Below, piece after piece: positions 11,744 to 19,918 of a stretch of 64,000 nt of DNA; positions within the stretch are counted from its first letter, which is position 1, and each line of letters starts with the position of its first letter. The DNA comes from Corynebacterium guangdongense (GTDB lineage Bacteria; Actinomycetota; Actinomycetes; Mycobacteriales; Mycobacteriaceae). The notes below the pieces were generated by a model that had not been told where the DNA came from, did no database searches, and saw only the letters and a list, made by a program, of their open reading frames with translations. Location: NCBI RefSeq assembly GCF_030408915.1, contig NZ_CP047654.1:806001-870000 (forward strand). The letters are read 5' to 3'. The position numbers and the translations under genes were made by a program.

Positions 11744-11996
11744 AATATATATCCGGGGTCACTACGTAACGGTCTTTCTGCAGGTAACCGGATTCATGGG
11801 GGTGAAACTTTCGGATAATGCAGTCGCGCATATCGACAGAAGTGTCCGGATCGCGTTGAATCCGTCACATGCTTCGATGTGACCTGAACTACTGATTTGG
11901 TCATCCTCGAGGCCGCGCCACCGACGTGGCGTGACCAGACACACCGCCTGGTGTGGCATTTCCGTACCACTGTTCTATAGAAAGGTAGGGGGACAG
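11744..11996 (+). promoter_or_regulatory. mctBC leader and promoter region
   Basis: A 250-base region without a gene. A -10 GATAAT (11814-11819) is preceded by GAAACTTTC (11804-11812), which resembles half of a RamB box. Downstream are three dyads: GTCACAT-N6-ATGTGAC (11864-11883, perfect 7-base arms), CGCCAC-N4-GTGGCG (11916-11931) and CACACC-N4-GGTGTG (11940-11955). In C. glutamicum the mctBC operon responds to carbon source through RamA/RamB and other regulators; assigning these dyads to them is inference. Confidence 0.4.
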
Positions 11997-12386
11997 ATGA
12001 CCGATCATTCCTCCCACTCCGTACACGCAGCGGATGCTGCGGGTCCGGGGGGCGCTCCGGTTGCGCCGTACGTGCGCCGTGAGCCCACCGCAGAAGAATT
12101 CTCTGCGATGCAGCGCAGCCCTGAGTTCCGGGACCTCAAGAAGACCTACCGTCAGTTCACCTTCCCGATGTCTGTGGCCTTCTTCATCTGGTACGTCCTC
12201 TACGTGCTCGTGGCGACCTACGCCTCCGAGTGGATGGCGACCCCGATGTGGGGGATGAACATCGGTATTTGGTTCGGTCTGGCCCAGTTCCTCACGACCT
12301 TCCTCATCACCGCCCTCTACGTCGTCTACGCGAACCGAAACATCGGTCCGAAGGCCGCCGCCATCCGTGAAGCAATGGAGGATTAA
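11997..12386 (+). CDS. mctB: MctB, small DUF485 membrane protein
   Basis: A 129-residue protein. The hydrophilic N-terminus (about 60 residues) is followed by two transmembrane spans (FPMSVAFFIWYVLYVLVA and GIWFGLAQFLTTFLITALYV) of the DUF485 family. DUF485 genes almost always precede an acetate/monocarboxylate symporter gene, as here. In C. glutamicum mctB is cotranscribed with mctC; its precise role in transport is not settled. ATG 11997 is preceded by GTAGGGGGAC. Only 5 bases separate its stop from mctC. Confidence 0.88.
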   Translation: MTDHSSHSVHAADAAGPGGAPVAPYVRREPTAEEFSAMQRSPEFRDLKKTYRQFTFPMSVAFFIWYVLYVLVATYASEWMATPMWGMNIGIWFGLAQFLTTFLITALYVVYANRNIGPKAAAIREAMED

Positions 12387-12391
12387 GAACA

Positions 12392-14047
12392 ATGAACACG
12401 ATCATCCTTGCTCAGGAGGCGACCCCGGAGGGGACCGGTAACCCGATCCTGAACATCGCCGTCTTCGTCGCCTTCATCGTGGTGACCCTGACCATCGTCT
12501 CCCGCGTGGCCAACAAGCCCTCCAAGAACGCGGGCGACTTCTACACCGGCGGCGCCAGCTTCTCCGGCACCCAGAACGGTCTGGCCATCGCCGGCGACTA
12601 CCTGTCCGCGGCTTCCTTCCTCGGCATCGTCGGCTCCATCGCCATCTACGGCTACGACGGCTTCCTCTACTCGGTCGGCTTCTTCGTCGCCTGGCTGGTG
12701 GCCCTGCTGCTCGTCGCGGAGCCGCTGCGTAACGTCGGCAAGTTCACCATGGCCGACGTGCTCTCCTTCCGCCTGAAGCAGAAGCCGGTCCGCGTGGCCG
12801 CCGCCCTGGGCACCCTCTTCGTGTCCCTGTTCTACCTGATCGCCCAGATGGCCGGCGCCGGCTCCCTGGTTTCGGTCCTGCTGAACATCCACTCCTTCTG
12901 GGCTCAGGCCGCCGTCGTCGCGGTCGTGGGCATCATCATGATCGCCTACGTCCTCATCGGCGGCATGAAGGGAACCACCTACGTCCAGATGATCAAGGCC
13001 GTCCTGCTCGTCGGCGGCGTCGGCATCATGACCGTCCTGGTCTTCGTGGCCATCAGGGGCGGCATGGGCGAGCTGCTCGACCGTGCGATGGAAATGCACG
13101 CCAGCTCCGACCGCATCGTCGAGGAGGGTTACCAGCCGGAGGATCTCCTGGCTCCGGGCCTGCAGTACGGCGCCACCTGGGCCAAGCAGCTCTCCTTCGT
13201 CTCCCTGGGCCTGTCGCTGGTCCTGGGCACCGCCGGTCTGCCGCACGTCCTCATGCGCTTCTACACGGTTCCGACCGCCAAGGAAGCCCGCAAGTCCGTC
13301 GTCTGGGCCATCATCCTCATCGGTGCCTTCTACCTGATGACGCTGGTCCTCGGCTACGCCGCCGGCGCCCTGGTCGGTCCGGACCGCATTCTCGCCGCCC
13401 CGGGTGGCGCCAACGCCGCGGCCCCGCTGCTCGCCTTCGAGCTCGGCGGCTCCCTGTTTATGGCGCTGATCTCTGCCGTCGCCTTCGCCACGGTCCTGGC
13501 CGTCGTCGCCGGCCTGGCGATCACCGCCTCCGCGTCCCTGGCGCACGACATCTACAACGCCGTCCTGCGCAACGGCCAGGCCACCGAGGAGGAGCAGGTT
13601 CGCGTCTCCCGCGCCACCGTCGTGGTCATCGGCATCCTGTCCATCATCCTGGGCATCCTGGCAATGCAGCAGAACGTCGCCTTCCTGGTCTCCCTGGCCT
13701 TCGCCATCGCGGCGTCCGCCAACCTGCCGACCATCCTGTTCTCCCTGTACTGGCGTCGTTTCAACACCGCGGGCGCCCTGGCGTCGATGTACACCGGCCT
13801 GATTCTCTCCCTGGTGCTCATCTTCTTCTCCCCGTCGGTCTCCGGCACCCCGACCTCCATGGTTCCGGGCGCTGACTGGGCGTTCTTCCCGCTCACCAGC
13901 CCGGGTCTGGTCGCCATCCCGCTGGCCTTCCTGGCCGGCATCGTCGGCACCTTCCTGGGCAAGCCGGACAACCTCGACCACCTCGCGGACGAGATGGAGG
14001 TCCGCTCGCTGACCGGCGTCGGCGTCGAGGCTCCGGTCGACCACTAG
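12392..14047 (+). CDS. mctC: MctC monocarboxylate (pyruvate/acetate/propionate) transporter
   Basis: A 551-residue sodium:solute symporter family protein with about 13 membrane spans, nearly colinear with C. glutamicum MctC. The DFYTGGASFSGTQNGLAIAG and YLSAASFLGIVGSIAI blocks are the family signature near spans 1-2. HVLMRFYTVPTAKEARKSV and the ending RSLTGVGVEAPVDH are characteristic of MctC. In C. glutamicum it takes up pyruvate, acetate and propionate, driven by the proton potential. It follows mctB directly. Confidence 0.93.
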   Translation: MNTIILAQEATPEGTGNPILNIAVFVAFIVVTLTIVSRVANKPSKNAGDFYTGGASFSGTQNGLAIAGDYLSAASFLGIVGSIAIYGYDGFLYSVGFFVAWLVALLLVAEPLRNVGKFTMADVLSFRLKQKPVRVAAALGTLFVSLFYLIAQMAGAGSLVSVLLNIHSFWAQAAVVAVVGIIMIAYVLIGGMKGTTYVQMIKAVLLVGGVGIMTVLVFVAIRGGMGELLDRAMEMHASSDRIVEEGYQPEDLLAPGLQYGATWAKQLSFVSLGLSLVLGTAGLPHVLMRFYTVPTAKEARKSVVWAIILIGAFYLMTLVLGYAAGALVGPDRILAAPGGANAAAPLLAFELGGSLFMALISAVAFATVLAVVAGLAITASASLAHDIYNAVLRNGQATEEEQVRVSRATVVVIGILSIILGILAMQQNVAFLVSLAFAIAASANLPTILFSLYWRRFNTAGALASMYTGLILSLVLIFFSPSVSGTPTSMVPGADWAFFPLTSPGLVAIPLAFLAGIVGTFLGKPDNLDHLADEMEVRSLTGVGVEAPVDH

Positions 14048-14071
14048 TCGCTCGCACTGCGCCTCTGGCGC

Positions 14072-14077
14072 TAGCAT
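14072..14077 (+). promoter_or_regulatory. -10 hexamer of a leaderless promoter
   Basis: TAGCAT lies 8 bases before GTG 14086, which would put the transcript start at or next to the start codon. Confidence 0.4.
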
Positions 14078-14085
14078 TAACTCCC

Positions 14086-14943
14086 GTGTCACATGTTGAA
14101 CGCGGGAGTCGGCGAGGCTCCACCAAGGCCATCGTCGCGATACTGCTTCTCATCGCAGTCGCGGCGGTGGCCCTTGTCGTGGCCGTCGACAAGGGCCAGC
14201 GCACGCCTTCCGTGGTGCTGGCGGACGCCGCCCCGGCTCAGGCGGGCAGGCCCGCCACGGGCGGCTTCTCGACGCCCACCACCACCGTCAGGGCCACACC
14301 GACGTCGACGGCTCCCGACCGGCCCGTGATCGCCTCCCAGGCGACCTTCTACGACCTGACGCGGGACCGCGTCACCGGCACCGCCAACCAGCACGAGCCC
14401 TGGCCGGCGCTGAGTCTGGTCAAGCTCTACATCGCCGATCACGTCCTCGCCCACGGCAGCATCGAGGACGGCTACCTGGCGTTGGAGATGGTCGCCACCT
14501 CCGACGACGGTATCGCCGAGAGGCTGTACCGGAAGTACCCGGATTCGGTGCGCAAGGTGGCCACGTACTACGGCCTCGAGGACACCGTCGACGCTGGGTA
14601 CTGGGGGCAGTCCTGGACCTCGATGTACGACGTGGTCAGCTTCCTCGGCCAGTTGCAGGAGCGGGATCCGCACAACCCGATCTTCACCGCCATGAGCTTG
14701 TCGACGCCCGCGGCCGCCGACGGCTACGCCCAGGACTTCGGCACGGCCACCCTGCCCGGGGCCTACGGCACGAAGTGGGGATGGTCCAACGACCGTTCGC
14801 TGCATTCCTCCGTCACCGTCGGACAGGGGTGGATAGCCGCGGCCGCCGTCGACGGGGGAGCACGAAAACTCACCGACTTCGCGAGCGCCCAGTTCGGGCG
14901 GCTGGCCGGTGACGCCGTCGACCGGGTGCGGGAGCAGTCCTGA
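14086..14943 (+). CDS. Exported beta-lactamase-superfamily-like protein
   Basis: A 285-residue protein with an N-terminal membrane anchor (residues 14-34) and a Pro/Thr-rich linker to about residue 80. The outer domain shows the motif order of serine beta-lactamase/PBP folds: S110-L-V-K113 (SxxK), S139-D-D141 where SDN would be, and K229-W-G231 where KTG would be. The fold is therefore plausible, but the third motif is altered, so hydrolase or transpeptidase activity is uncertain. It starts with GTG, apparently leaderless, and lies 38 bases after mctC. It could alternatively be a non-catalytic cell-wall protein. Confidence 0.6.
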   Translation: MSHVERGSRRGSTKAIVAILLLIAVAAVALVVAVDKGQRTPSVVLADAAPAQAGRPATGGFSTPTTTVRATPTSTAPDRPVIASQATFYDLTRDRVTGTANQHEPWPALSLVKLYIADHVLAHGSIEDGYLALEMVATSDDGIAERLYRKYPDSVRKVATYYGLEDTVDAGYWGQSWTSMYDVVSFLGQLQERDPHNPIFTAMSLSTPAAADGYAQDFGTATLPGAYGTKWGWSNDRSLHSSVTVGQGWIAAAAVDGGARKLTDFASAQFGRLAGDAVDRVREQS

Positions 14944-14964
14944 CGCACGCGTCGACAAGCAGAA

Positions 14965-14993
14965 GAACCCTGCCACCTCGCGGTGCAGGGTTC
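14965..14993. terminator. Bidirectional terminator between convergent genes
   Basis: GAACCCTGC(C)ACC pairs with GGTGCAGGGTTC around a 4-base loop. It serves the + gene ending at 14943 and the - gene ending at 15013. Confidence 0.6.
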
Positions 14994-15012
14994 GTGCTGT
15001 CAGTGACGGGGA

Positions 15013-15933
15013 TCAGGGGAGCAGGCGCAGGACGTCCTGGGTGAGGTCACTGAAGCGCTGCAGGTCCGCGGAGCTGACGGAGGAGCCGTTGACGTTCAGC
15101 TCCGGGATGGTGGAGCCGGTGGCCGGTACGCCGGGGATGGACGGCGCGGACGGGGAGGAAGGCAGCGGGGCGCCGGACTGCCCCGGCTTCCACTGGCCCC
15201 AGTCCTGGGCGTAGACGTTGTTGATGTCGATGCCGATGCCGTCGATCTTGTCCTTGTCGATGCGGATCTGGTGGAGGGTGACGCGGGGGTGGATCATGCC
15301 GTTGGAACCCCAGTTGTGCTGCCAGAAGAAGGAACCCAGGCCGTCGGCGATGGCCCAGTCGATGGTGTTGTAGTTGCCGTAGATGCCCATCGAGTAGCCG
15401 GCGGCGGTCAGGGCGACGCTGAAGGCCTGCAGGTACGGGCGGATCTGGTTGTCGTACTGCCAGCGGGTCGGGTTGTCGTCGATGGCGACGTAGATCGGGC
15501 GGCCGGTCGGGCCGCCGGCGGCCTTGTGCAGGGAGATGGCCTGGGGCGCGTGGACGGCGGCGCCGGCGGCGCCCTGCTTCCAGTCGGCGGTCTCGGCCTT
15601 GCCGAACTGGTAGACCGAGGCGACCGACAGGCCGTGGTTGGCGAAGTCCTGGGTCTCGGGGAGCTTGACCGGCTTGCCGATCATCCACTCCGCGCCCGGG
15701 CGGGGGTAGGAGACGTAGCGCACGGCGCCGAGGTGACCGGCGGCCTTCACGGACGCGGCGGAGGGTACGCCCGCCGAGTAGTCGATGACGGTTCCCAGGA
15801 TCCGTCCCTGCGCGTCGGCCTGCGGGGCGGTCCGGGCGGTGGCCAGGCCGACGGAGCCGGCGGCGATGGCGACGGCGGCCGCCTTGAGCAGGCCGCGGCG
15901 GGACAAGGACTCGGAGAGGGATTCGGTGGTCAC
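15013..15933 (-). CDS. Tat-exported DUF1906 (Rv2525c-like) glycoside-hydrolase-fold protein
   Basis: A 306-residue protein with a twin-arginine signal (SRRGLLKAAAVAIAAGSVGLA). The DUF1906 domain, a TIM barrel related to glycoside hydrolases, runs from GTVIDYSAGVPSAASVKAAG through IYVAIDDNPT and MGIYGNYNTIDWAIADG to DINNVY. The mycobacterial homologue Rv2525c is a Tat substrate linked to cell-wall homeostasis. A Ser/Pro-rich C-terminal tail follows the barrel. The start is GTG 15933, with AGGAGGAA 7 bases upstream. Tandem copies of ACTCTAGT lie near 16010, in the probable promoter. Confidence 0.8.
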   Translation of the reverse strand: MTTESLSESLSRRGLLKAAAVAIAAGSVGLATARTAPQADAQGRILGTVIDYSAGVPSAASVKAAGHLGAVRYVSYPRPGAEWMIGKPVKLPETQDFANHGLSVASVYQFGKAETADWKQGAAGAAVHAPQAISLHKAAGGPTGRPIYVAIDDNPTRWQYDNQIRPYLQAFSVALTAAGYSMGIYGNYNTIDWAIADGLGSFFWQHNWGSNGMIHPRVTLHQIRIDKDKIDGIGIDINNVYAQDWGQWKPGQSGAPLPSSPSAPSIPGVPATGSTIPELNVNGSSVSSADLQRFSDLTQDVLRLLP

Positions 15934-16037
15934 AGGTTCCTCCTGCTTCGGGCACGGCGCTCGCTGAGCACAGGCCAGTAGTTGACTACGGTAACTGGGG
16001 TAACTCTAGTCACTCTAGTGGCCGGCCCGGCAGGTGG

Positions 16038-16793
16038 CTAGGGTTCAGACCCGGGCTCGGACTCGTAGCGCAGGAAGAGCGTGGAGTCCTCCAGCATCGC
16101 GTGCTTGAGCTCGAATGCGGTGATGCCCGCGCCCTCCGGGGTGACGGAGAGAGGGAAGCGATCGCCGCCCATCATCGGCGAGACCGTCACGCACAGCTCG
16201 TCGAGACGATCGGCCGCGACGATCTCACCAAGCCATGTCGGACCGCCTTCGCAGAGGACGACGCGGTGCCCGCGCTGTGCCAGGAGACGGAGGGCGATGG
16301 CCGGGTCGACCTCGTCCTCGCCGGCGACGATGACGTCGGCGACCCTTTCGGCGTCGGCAAGCCTGCCTGGGTCCGCGACGGCGTTGGTGATGATCAGCGT
16401 CGGCGCGTGCTCCGGCGCCTCAGTGAAGACCGGCAGCGACCAGTCGAACTCGAGACTGCGGCTGACGATCGCGATGGAGGGGGTCTCCGGCCTGCCCGCT
16501 TCCCGCCGCTGCGCACGCGCCTCGGCCGACAGTGCCACCGGGTGGTACCCCTCGCGCCGCACGGTCTCGGCACCGACGAGCACGACGTCGGCGATCTGCC
16601 GGAGCCGCACGAACAACTTCTGGTCCGGGCGGGTGGACAACGGGCCGACGCGCCCGCCGACGGCGGAGGTGCCGTCGAGCCCGGCCACCATGTGCCCGGT
16701 GACCCAGCACTCGTGCCGGGGCTGGGAACGGTCGACCGCCAGGTACGGGGCGAGCGGGTCAGGGACGTCAGCGCCTAGTTCGAGGTTCCTCAT
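16038..16793 (-). CDS. RibD C-terminal (dihydrofolate-reductase-like) pyrimidine reductase family protein
   Basis: A 251-residue stand-alone RibD_C domain. HMVAGLDGTSAVGG, the NADPH-binding VVLVGAETVRREGYHP, and VVLCEGGPTWLGEIVAADRLDELCVTVSP (split here by position) match the reductase half of RibD. There is no deaminase domain, so it is not a complete riboflavin enzyme; many actinobacteria carry such solo reductases of unclear role. TAGCGT lies 6 bases before ATG 16793, so it may be leaderless, although AGGAG sits immediately before the start. It is followed on the same strand by the DUF1906 gene. Confidence 0.75.
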   Translation of the reverse strand: MRNLELGADVPDPLAPYLAVDRSQPRHECWVTGHMVAGLDGTSAVGGRVGPLSTRPDQKLFVRLRQIADVVLVGAETVRREGYHPVALSAEARAQRREAGRPETPSIAIVSRSLEFDWSLPVFTEAPEHAPTLIITNAVADPGRLADAERVADVIVAGEDEVDPAIALRLLAQRGHRVVLCEGGPTWLGEIVAADRLDELCVTVSPMMGGDRFPLSVTPEGAGITAFELKHAMLEDSTLFLRYESEPGSEP

Positions 16794-16899
16794 ACTCCTA
16801 CGCTACGCGCTTCGGAGCGGGGGAGGGGAGGGTTCCGGATGGCCCTTTCGTCAGGGGTGACGAGTCCCGCGGGGAGGGGTCGCCGCAGGCCCATGGCGG

Positions 16900-16925
16900 A
16901 CGCCCGAACGCTGAAAGTCGGGCGT
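16900..16925 (-). terminator. Hairpin downstream of tRNA-Arg
   Basis: Perfect 8-base arms ACGCCCGA and TCGGGCGT with a 10-base loop, about 60 bases beyond the tRNA 3' end. No T tract is evident, so this is tentative. Confidence 0.3.
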
Positions 16926-16987
16926 TGACCCGGAAAATAGAAAATCCCACGGCACCGGACGGAACGATGTCGTGAGACTTCACAACG

Positions 16988-17060
16988 CGCCCCAGAGAGG
17001 AATCGAACCTCCGACACCGGCTTTAGGAGAGCCGTGCTCTATCCACTGAGCTACTGGGGC
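16988..17060 (-). tRNA. tRNA-Arg (anticodon CCT)
   Basis: A 73-base cloverleaf on the minus strand. The acceptor arm GCCCCAG pairs with CTGGGGC, discriminator G. The D-arm contains AGCTCAGTGGATAGAGC, the anticodon loop is CTCCTAA, and the T-arm is GGAGGTTCGATTCCTCT. CCA is not encoded. It reads AGG codons. Confidence 0.93.
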
Positions 17061-17157
17061 AGTCAGGAAATGAGGGTACCCGACCATGGCTCACAGGTGG
17101 AATTGGCCTATGGTTGACGCTGTTCACTTAGTCCGCCAAAACGAAAGGGCTGGCGCC

Positions 17158-17460
17158 ATGCCGGAGCAGCACCCCGTCGAAAAGCACGTCCCCACCTTCA
17201 TCGATGTCCAGCGGCGCGTGGTTTTCGCCGACATGGTGACCAAGGACGGCGTCCCGGTCCTTTCCGTGGAGAAGGAGGTGCCGGGCGGTTCCTCCAAGCG
17301 CATTCTGCTGCTGAACAAGGTCGACGCCCAGGCCGCCATCCGTGCGCTGGAGAACTACCTCAAGCACGTCTACTCCCAGGAACTGGCCGGCGTCCAGGCA
17401 TCTCTGAGCCCGGCCGACATGGTCGAGCTCTTCGGGCTGGACGAGGAGGACGAGGACTAG
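17158..17460 (+). CDS. Small conserved hypothetical protein
   Basis: A 100-residue soluble protein that I do not recognise. It has a predicted beta-rich first half (VPTFIDVQRRVVFADMVTKD), a helix (AQAAIRALENYLKHVYSQEL) and an acidic tail ending DEEDED. ACGAAAGGG lies 8 bases before ATG 17158, and the codon use is as in neighbouring genes, so it is probably real. Its TAG shares a CTAG with the stop of the convergent mycoredoxin gene. No function is proposed. Confidence 0.65.
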   Translation: MPEQHPVEKHVPTFIDVQRRVVFADMVTKDGVPVLSVEKEVPGGSSKRILLLNKVDAQAAIRALENYLKHVYSQELAGVQASLSPADMVELFGLDEEDED

Positions 17461-17732
17461 CGCTGGCTGGTCAATTCCCCGTAGCGGTCGCGGACCTTCA
17501 CCGCCGGGGGATTCGTCTGATAGGTGCCGTCGGAGTAGAGCACGGTCGGCACCACGCGGTTGCCGCCGTTGACGGACTTGACCCACTCGCCTGCCTCGGG
17601 GTTCTCGTCCACGTCGACGACGTTGTAGGGGGTGTCCGTGGCGTCGAGTCCGGCCCTGAGGCGGTGGCAGTAGCCGCAGGTGGTGGTCGCGAAGATCGTC
17701 ACCGGGGCAGAAGTGGTGGGGAGATCAGTCAT
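17457..17732 (-). CDS. mrx1: Mycoredoxin-like glutaredoxin
   Basis: A 91-residue thioredoxin-fold protein with the active site C19-G-Y-C22 in FATTTCGYCHRL, the VVPTV cis-Pro motif, and an ending typical of mycoredoxin-1. That enzyme reduces mycothiol mixed disulphides, for example on arsenate reductase and peroxidases. Its ATG at 17732 overlaps the end of folA by 8 bases, so it is the last gene of a thyA-folA-mrx operon. The name rests on the CGYC site and length; a generic glutaredoxin is the alternative. Confidence 0.8.
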   Translation of the reverse strand: MTDLPTTSAPVTIFATTTCGYCHRLRAGLDATDTPYNVVDVDENPEAGEWVKSVNGGNRVVPTVLYSDGTYQTNPPAVKVRDRYGELTSQR

Positions 17733-18255
17733 TGCTGGTCCTCTCAAAACGCAGGAATTTGTAGCGGACGGGCCCTTCGGGGGCGCCGTCGACGATGAAA
17801 CGGCCCTTCTCGCTGGTCCGCCACTCGCTTTCGGAGACCAGGCGCAGGTCGGCGGGAAGTTCGGGGGCGCGCACGGCGCGGTCCCCGAGCAGGTGGCCGA
17901 TCTCGGCGTCGACAAGCGTCAGCTCCACGACGTCGACGACACCGATGGCTCCAGCGTAGAGCCCTGCACCGCCCATGATCCAGGCGTCGTCGTGGCCGAG
18001 TTCCGCGGGGGAGGTGACGGTGGTGGCGCCGGCGCACCAGGCGCCCGGCTCGGTGGTGCACACGATGGTGTTCTCGCGCCCGGGCAGCGGGCGGACCTTC
18101 TCGGGCAGCGACAGCCACGTGTGGCGGCCCATGATCACCGGGAAGCCCATCGTCGTGGCCTTGAAGTGGGCCAGATCCTCGGGGATGTGCCAGGGCATGG
18201 CCTCGCCGTCGCCGATGACCCGGTCGAGGGACTGGGCCCAGATCGCGCCGAGCAC
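17725..18255 (-). CDS. folA: Dihydrofolate reductase
   Basis: A 176-residue DHFR with the expected blocks: IWAQSLDRVIGDGEAMPWHIPEDLAHFK (Asp/Glu of the active site in the helix), FPVIMGRHTW, and DAWIMGGAGLY for NADPH. It regenerates tetrahydrofolate consumed by thymidylate synthase. It starts with GTG 18255, whose G is also the last base of the thyA stop (TAGTG), indicating translational coupling. It lies between thyA and the mycoredoxin gene. Confidence 0.93.
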   Translation of the reverse strand: MLGAIWAQSLDRVIGDGEAMPWHIPEDLAHFKATTMGFPVIMGRHTWLSLPEKVRPLPGRENTIVCTTEPGAWCAGATTVTSPAELGHDDAWIMGGAGLYAGAIGVVDVVELTLVDAEIGHLLGDRAVRAPELPADLRLVSESEWRTSEKGRFIVDGAPEGPVRYKFLRFERTSND

Positions 18256-19064
18256 TAGACCGACACCCGCGCCTTGATCGCCGGGTGCGGGTCATAGCCG
18301 AGGACCTCGACGTCGTCGAAGGTGTAGTCGAAGATCGAGGCGGCCTTGTTCAGCTTGAGCTGCGGGTAGGGGCGCGGTTCGCGGGAGAGCTGCTCCGTGA
18401 CCTGCTCGACGTGGTCGTTGTAGATGTGGCAGTCGCCGCCTGTCCAGATCAGCTCGCCGACCTCGAGACCGGCCTGCTGGGCGAACATGTGCGCCAGCAG
18501 GGCGTAGGAGGCGATGTTGAAGGGCACGCCCAGGAACATGTCGGCCGAGCGCTGGTAGACCTGCAGGCTCAGCTTCCCGTCGACCACGTAGAGCTGGAAG
18601 AGCAGGTGGCAGGGCAGCAGCGCCATCTTGTCCAGTTCACTGACGTTCCACGCGGAGACGAGGTTGCGGCGGGAGTCCGGGTTGTTGACCAGCGTGTCCA
18701 GGGCGCCCTGGATCTGGTCGACGTGGCTTCCGTCCGGGGTCGGCCAGGAACGCCACTGCACGCCGTAGACCGGGCCGAGTTCCCCGTCCTCGTCGGCCCA
18801 CTCGTTCCAGATGCGGATGTCGTTGTCCTGGAGCCACTTGACGTTGGAATCGCCCTGCAGGAACCACAGCAGCTCGCCGACGACGCCCTTGAGGTAGACC
18901 TTTTTGGTGGTCAGCAGGGGGAAAGAATCCGAGAGATCGTAGCGCAGCTGACGGCCGAAGACGCTGCGGGTGCCGGTGCCGGTTCGGTCGCCCTTGGCGG
19001 CGCCGTTGTCCAGAATGTCGCGGAGGAGGTCCTCGTAGGGGGTGTTGATCGAGCTCGCAGTCAT
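18255..19064 (-). CDS. thyA: Thymidylate synthase
   Basis: A 269-residue ThyA that methylates dUMP to dTMP using methylene-tetrahydrofolate. Visible blocks are [33 protein letters not shown], the catalytic cysteine in [26 protein letters not shown], and [19 protein letters not shown] lies 7 bases before ATG 19064 and no SD is present, so the mRNA is probably leaderless. It is the first gene of the thyA-folA-mrx operon. Length is standard. Confidence 0.95.
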   Translation of the reverse strand: MTASSINTPYEDLLRDILDNGAAKGDRTGTGTRSVFGRQLRYDLSDSFPLLTTKKVYLKGVVGELLWFLQGDSNVKWLQDNDIRIWNEWADEDGELGPVYGVQWRSWPTPDGSHVDQIQGALDTLVNNPDSRRNLVSAWNVSELDKMALLPCHLLFQLYVVDGKLSLQVYQRSADMFLGVPFNIASYALLAHMFAQQAGLEVGELIWTGGDCHIYNDHVEQVTEQLSREPRPYPQLKLNKAASIFDYTFDDVEVLGYDPHPAIKARVSV

Positions 19065-19118
19065 GGGCCCTACCTTAGGCGGTTAAAAACCGCCCAAGCA
19101 ATAAAGCCGAAGAGGAAC

Positions 19119-19883
19119 CTAGACCGTGAACGACCCGTGCTCGTCAAGGTAGTCCGAGGCGTGGGAGAGCAGCTCGTCGGCGAGCTCCGGGCGGCAGATC
19201 AGCAGATCCGGGATGTAGGTGTCCGCGTTGTTGTAGGTCAGCTTCTCGCCGGTGAGGCGGGAGGCGTGCAGACCCGAGGCGAGGGCGACGCCGACCGGGG
19301 CGGCCTGGTCCCATTCGTACTGGCCGCCCGCGTGGATGTAGGCGTCATGGTCGCCGAGGAGCACGTGCATGGCCTTCGCGCCGGCGGAGCCGACGCCGTC
19401 GATCTCGTAGCCCATGCGCTCGGCGATGAACTGGCCGACCTTCGGCGCCCGGTTGCGGGAGAGGACGAGCTTGTTGGAGTACGGGCCCTCGACGTGCTGG
19501 GAGCTGGAGGTGGAGAAGACCACGCCCAGGTCCGGCAGCCCCACGGAGGCGTGCACCGGTTCGCCGTCGATGACCAGGGCGATGTGCACCGCCCAGTCCT
19601 GGCGGCCGGTCGCGAATTCCTTGGTGCCGTCCAGGGGGTCGATGATCCAGACGCGGTCCTTGTTGAGTCGCTCGGGGTTGTCGGCCATCTCCTCGGAGAG
19701 GAAACCGTCCTCCGGACGGTGCTGCGCCAGGACCCGGGCAATCCAGTTCTGGGCGAGGTCGTCACCGGCGTCACCGAGGTTGCGCCCCTGCAGGACGCCG
19801 ACCCCGCGGATGCCCTTGAGAATCTCGCCGGTTCCCTGGGCGATGAGGTCGGTCAATCGTGCGTCGGACAGCTGTGTGCTCAT
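19119..19883 (-). CDS. cysQ: 3'(2'),5'-bisphosphate nucleotidase / inositol monophosphatase family (CysQ)
   Basis: A 254-residue magnesium-dependent phosphatase. The FLSEEMADN and WIIDPLDGTKEF motifs bind metal, and YEWDQAAPVGVALASGLHAS is the C-terminal signature (WDxAAP). CysQ clears 3'-phosphoadenosine 5'-phosphate made in sulphate assimilation, and the mycobacterial enzyme also hydrolyses inositol phosphates. TACTCT lies 7 bases before ATG 19883, so it is probably leaderless. It diverges from lhr across only 35 bases. Confidence 0.85.
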   Translation of the reverse strand: MSTQLSDARLTDLIAQGTGEILKGIRGVGVLQGRNLGDAGDDLAQNWIARVLAQHRPEDGFLSEEMADNPERLNKDRVWIIDPLDGTKEFATGRQDWAVHIALVIDGEPVHASVGLPDLGVVFSTSSSQHVEGPYSNKLVLSRNRAPKVGQFIAERMGYEIDGVGSAGAKAMHVLLGDHDAYIHAGGQYEWDQAAPVGVALASGLHASRLTGEKLTYNNADTYIPDLLICRPELADELLSHASDYLDEHGSFTV

Positions 19884-19918
19884 GTGGTCAAGAGTAGCCC
19901 GAGCGCTACGCTTGACGC
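19884..19918. promoter_or_regulatory. Compact divergent leaderless promoters of cysQ and lhr
   Basis: The 35 bases between the two start codons hold a minus-strand TACTCT (plus 19891-19896) 7 bases before cysQ ATG and a plus-strand TACGCT (19907-19912) 6 bases before lhr ATG. Each promoter's -35 region must overlap the other's -10. Confidence 0.5.

Noticed and set aside
12383..14092. Long minus-strand frame opposite mctC
   Set aside because: Low-complexity antisense shadow of a certain transporter gene.
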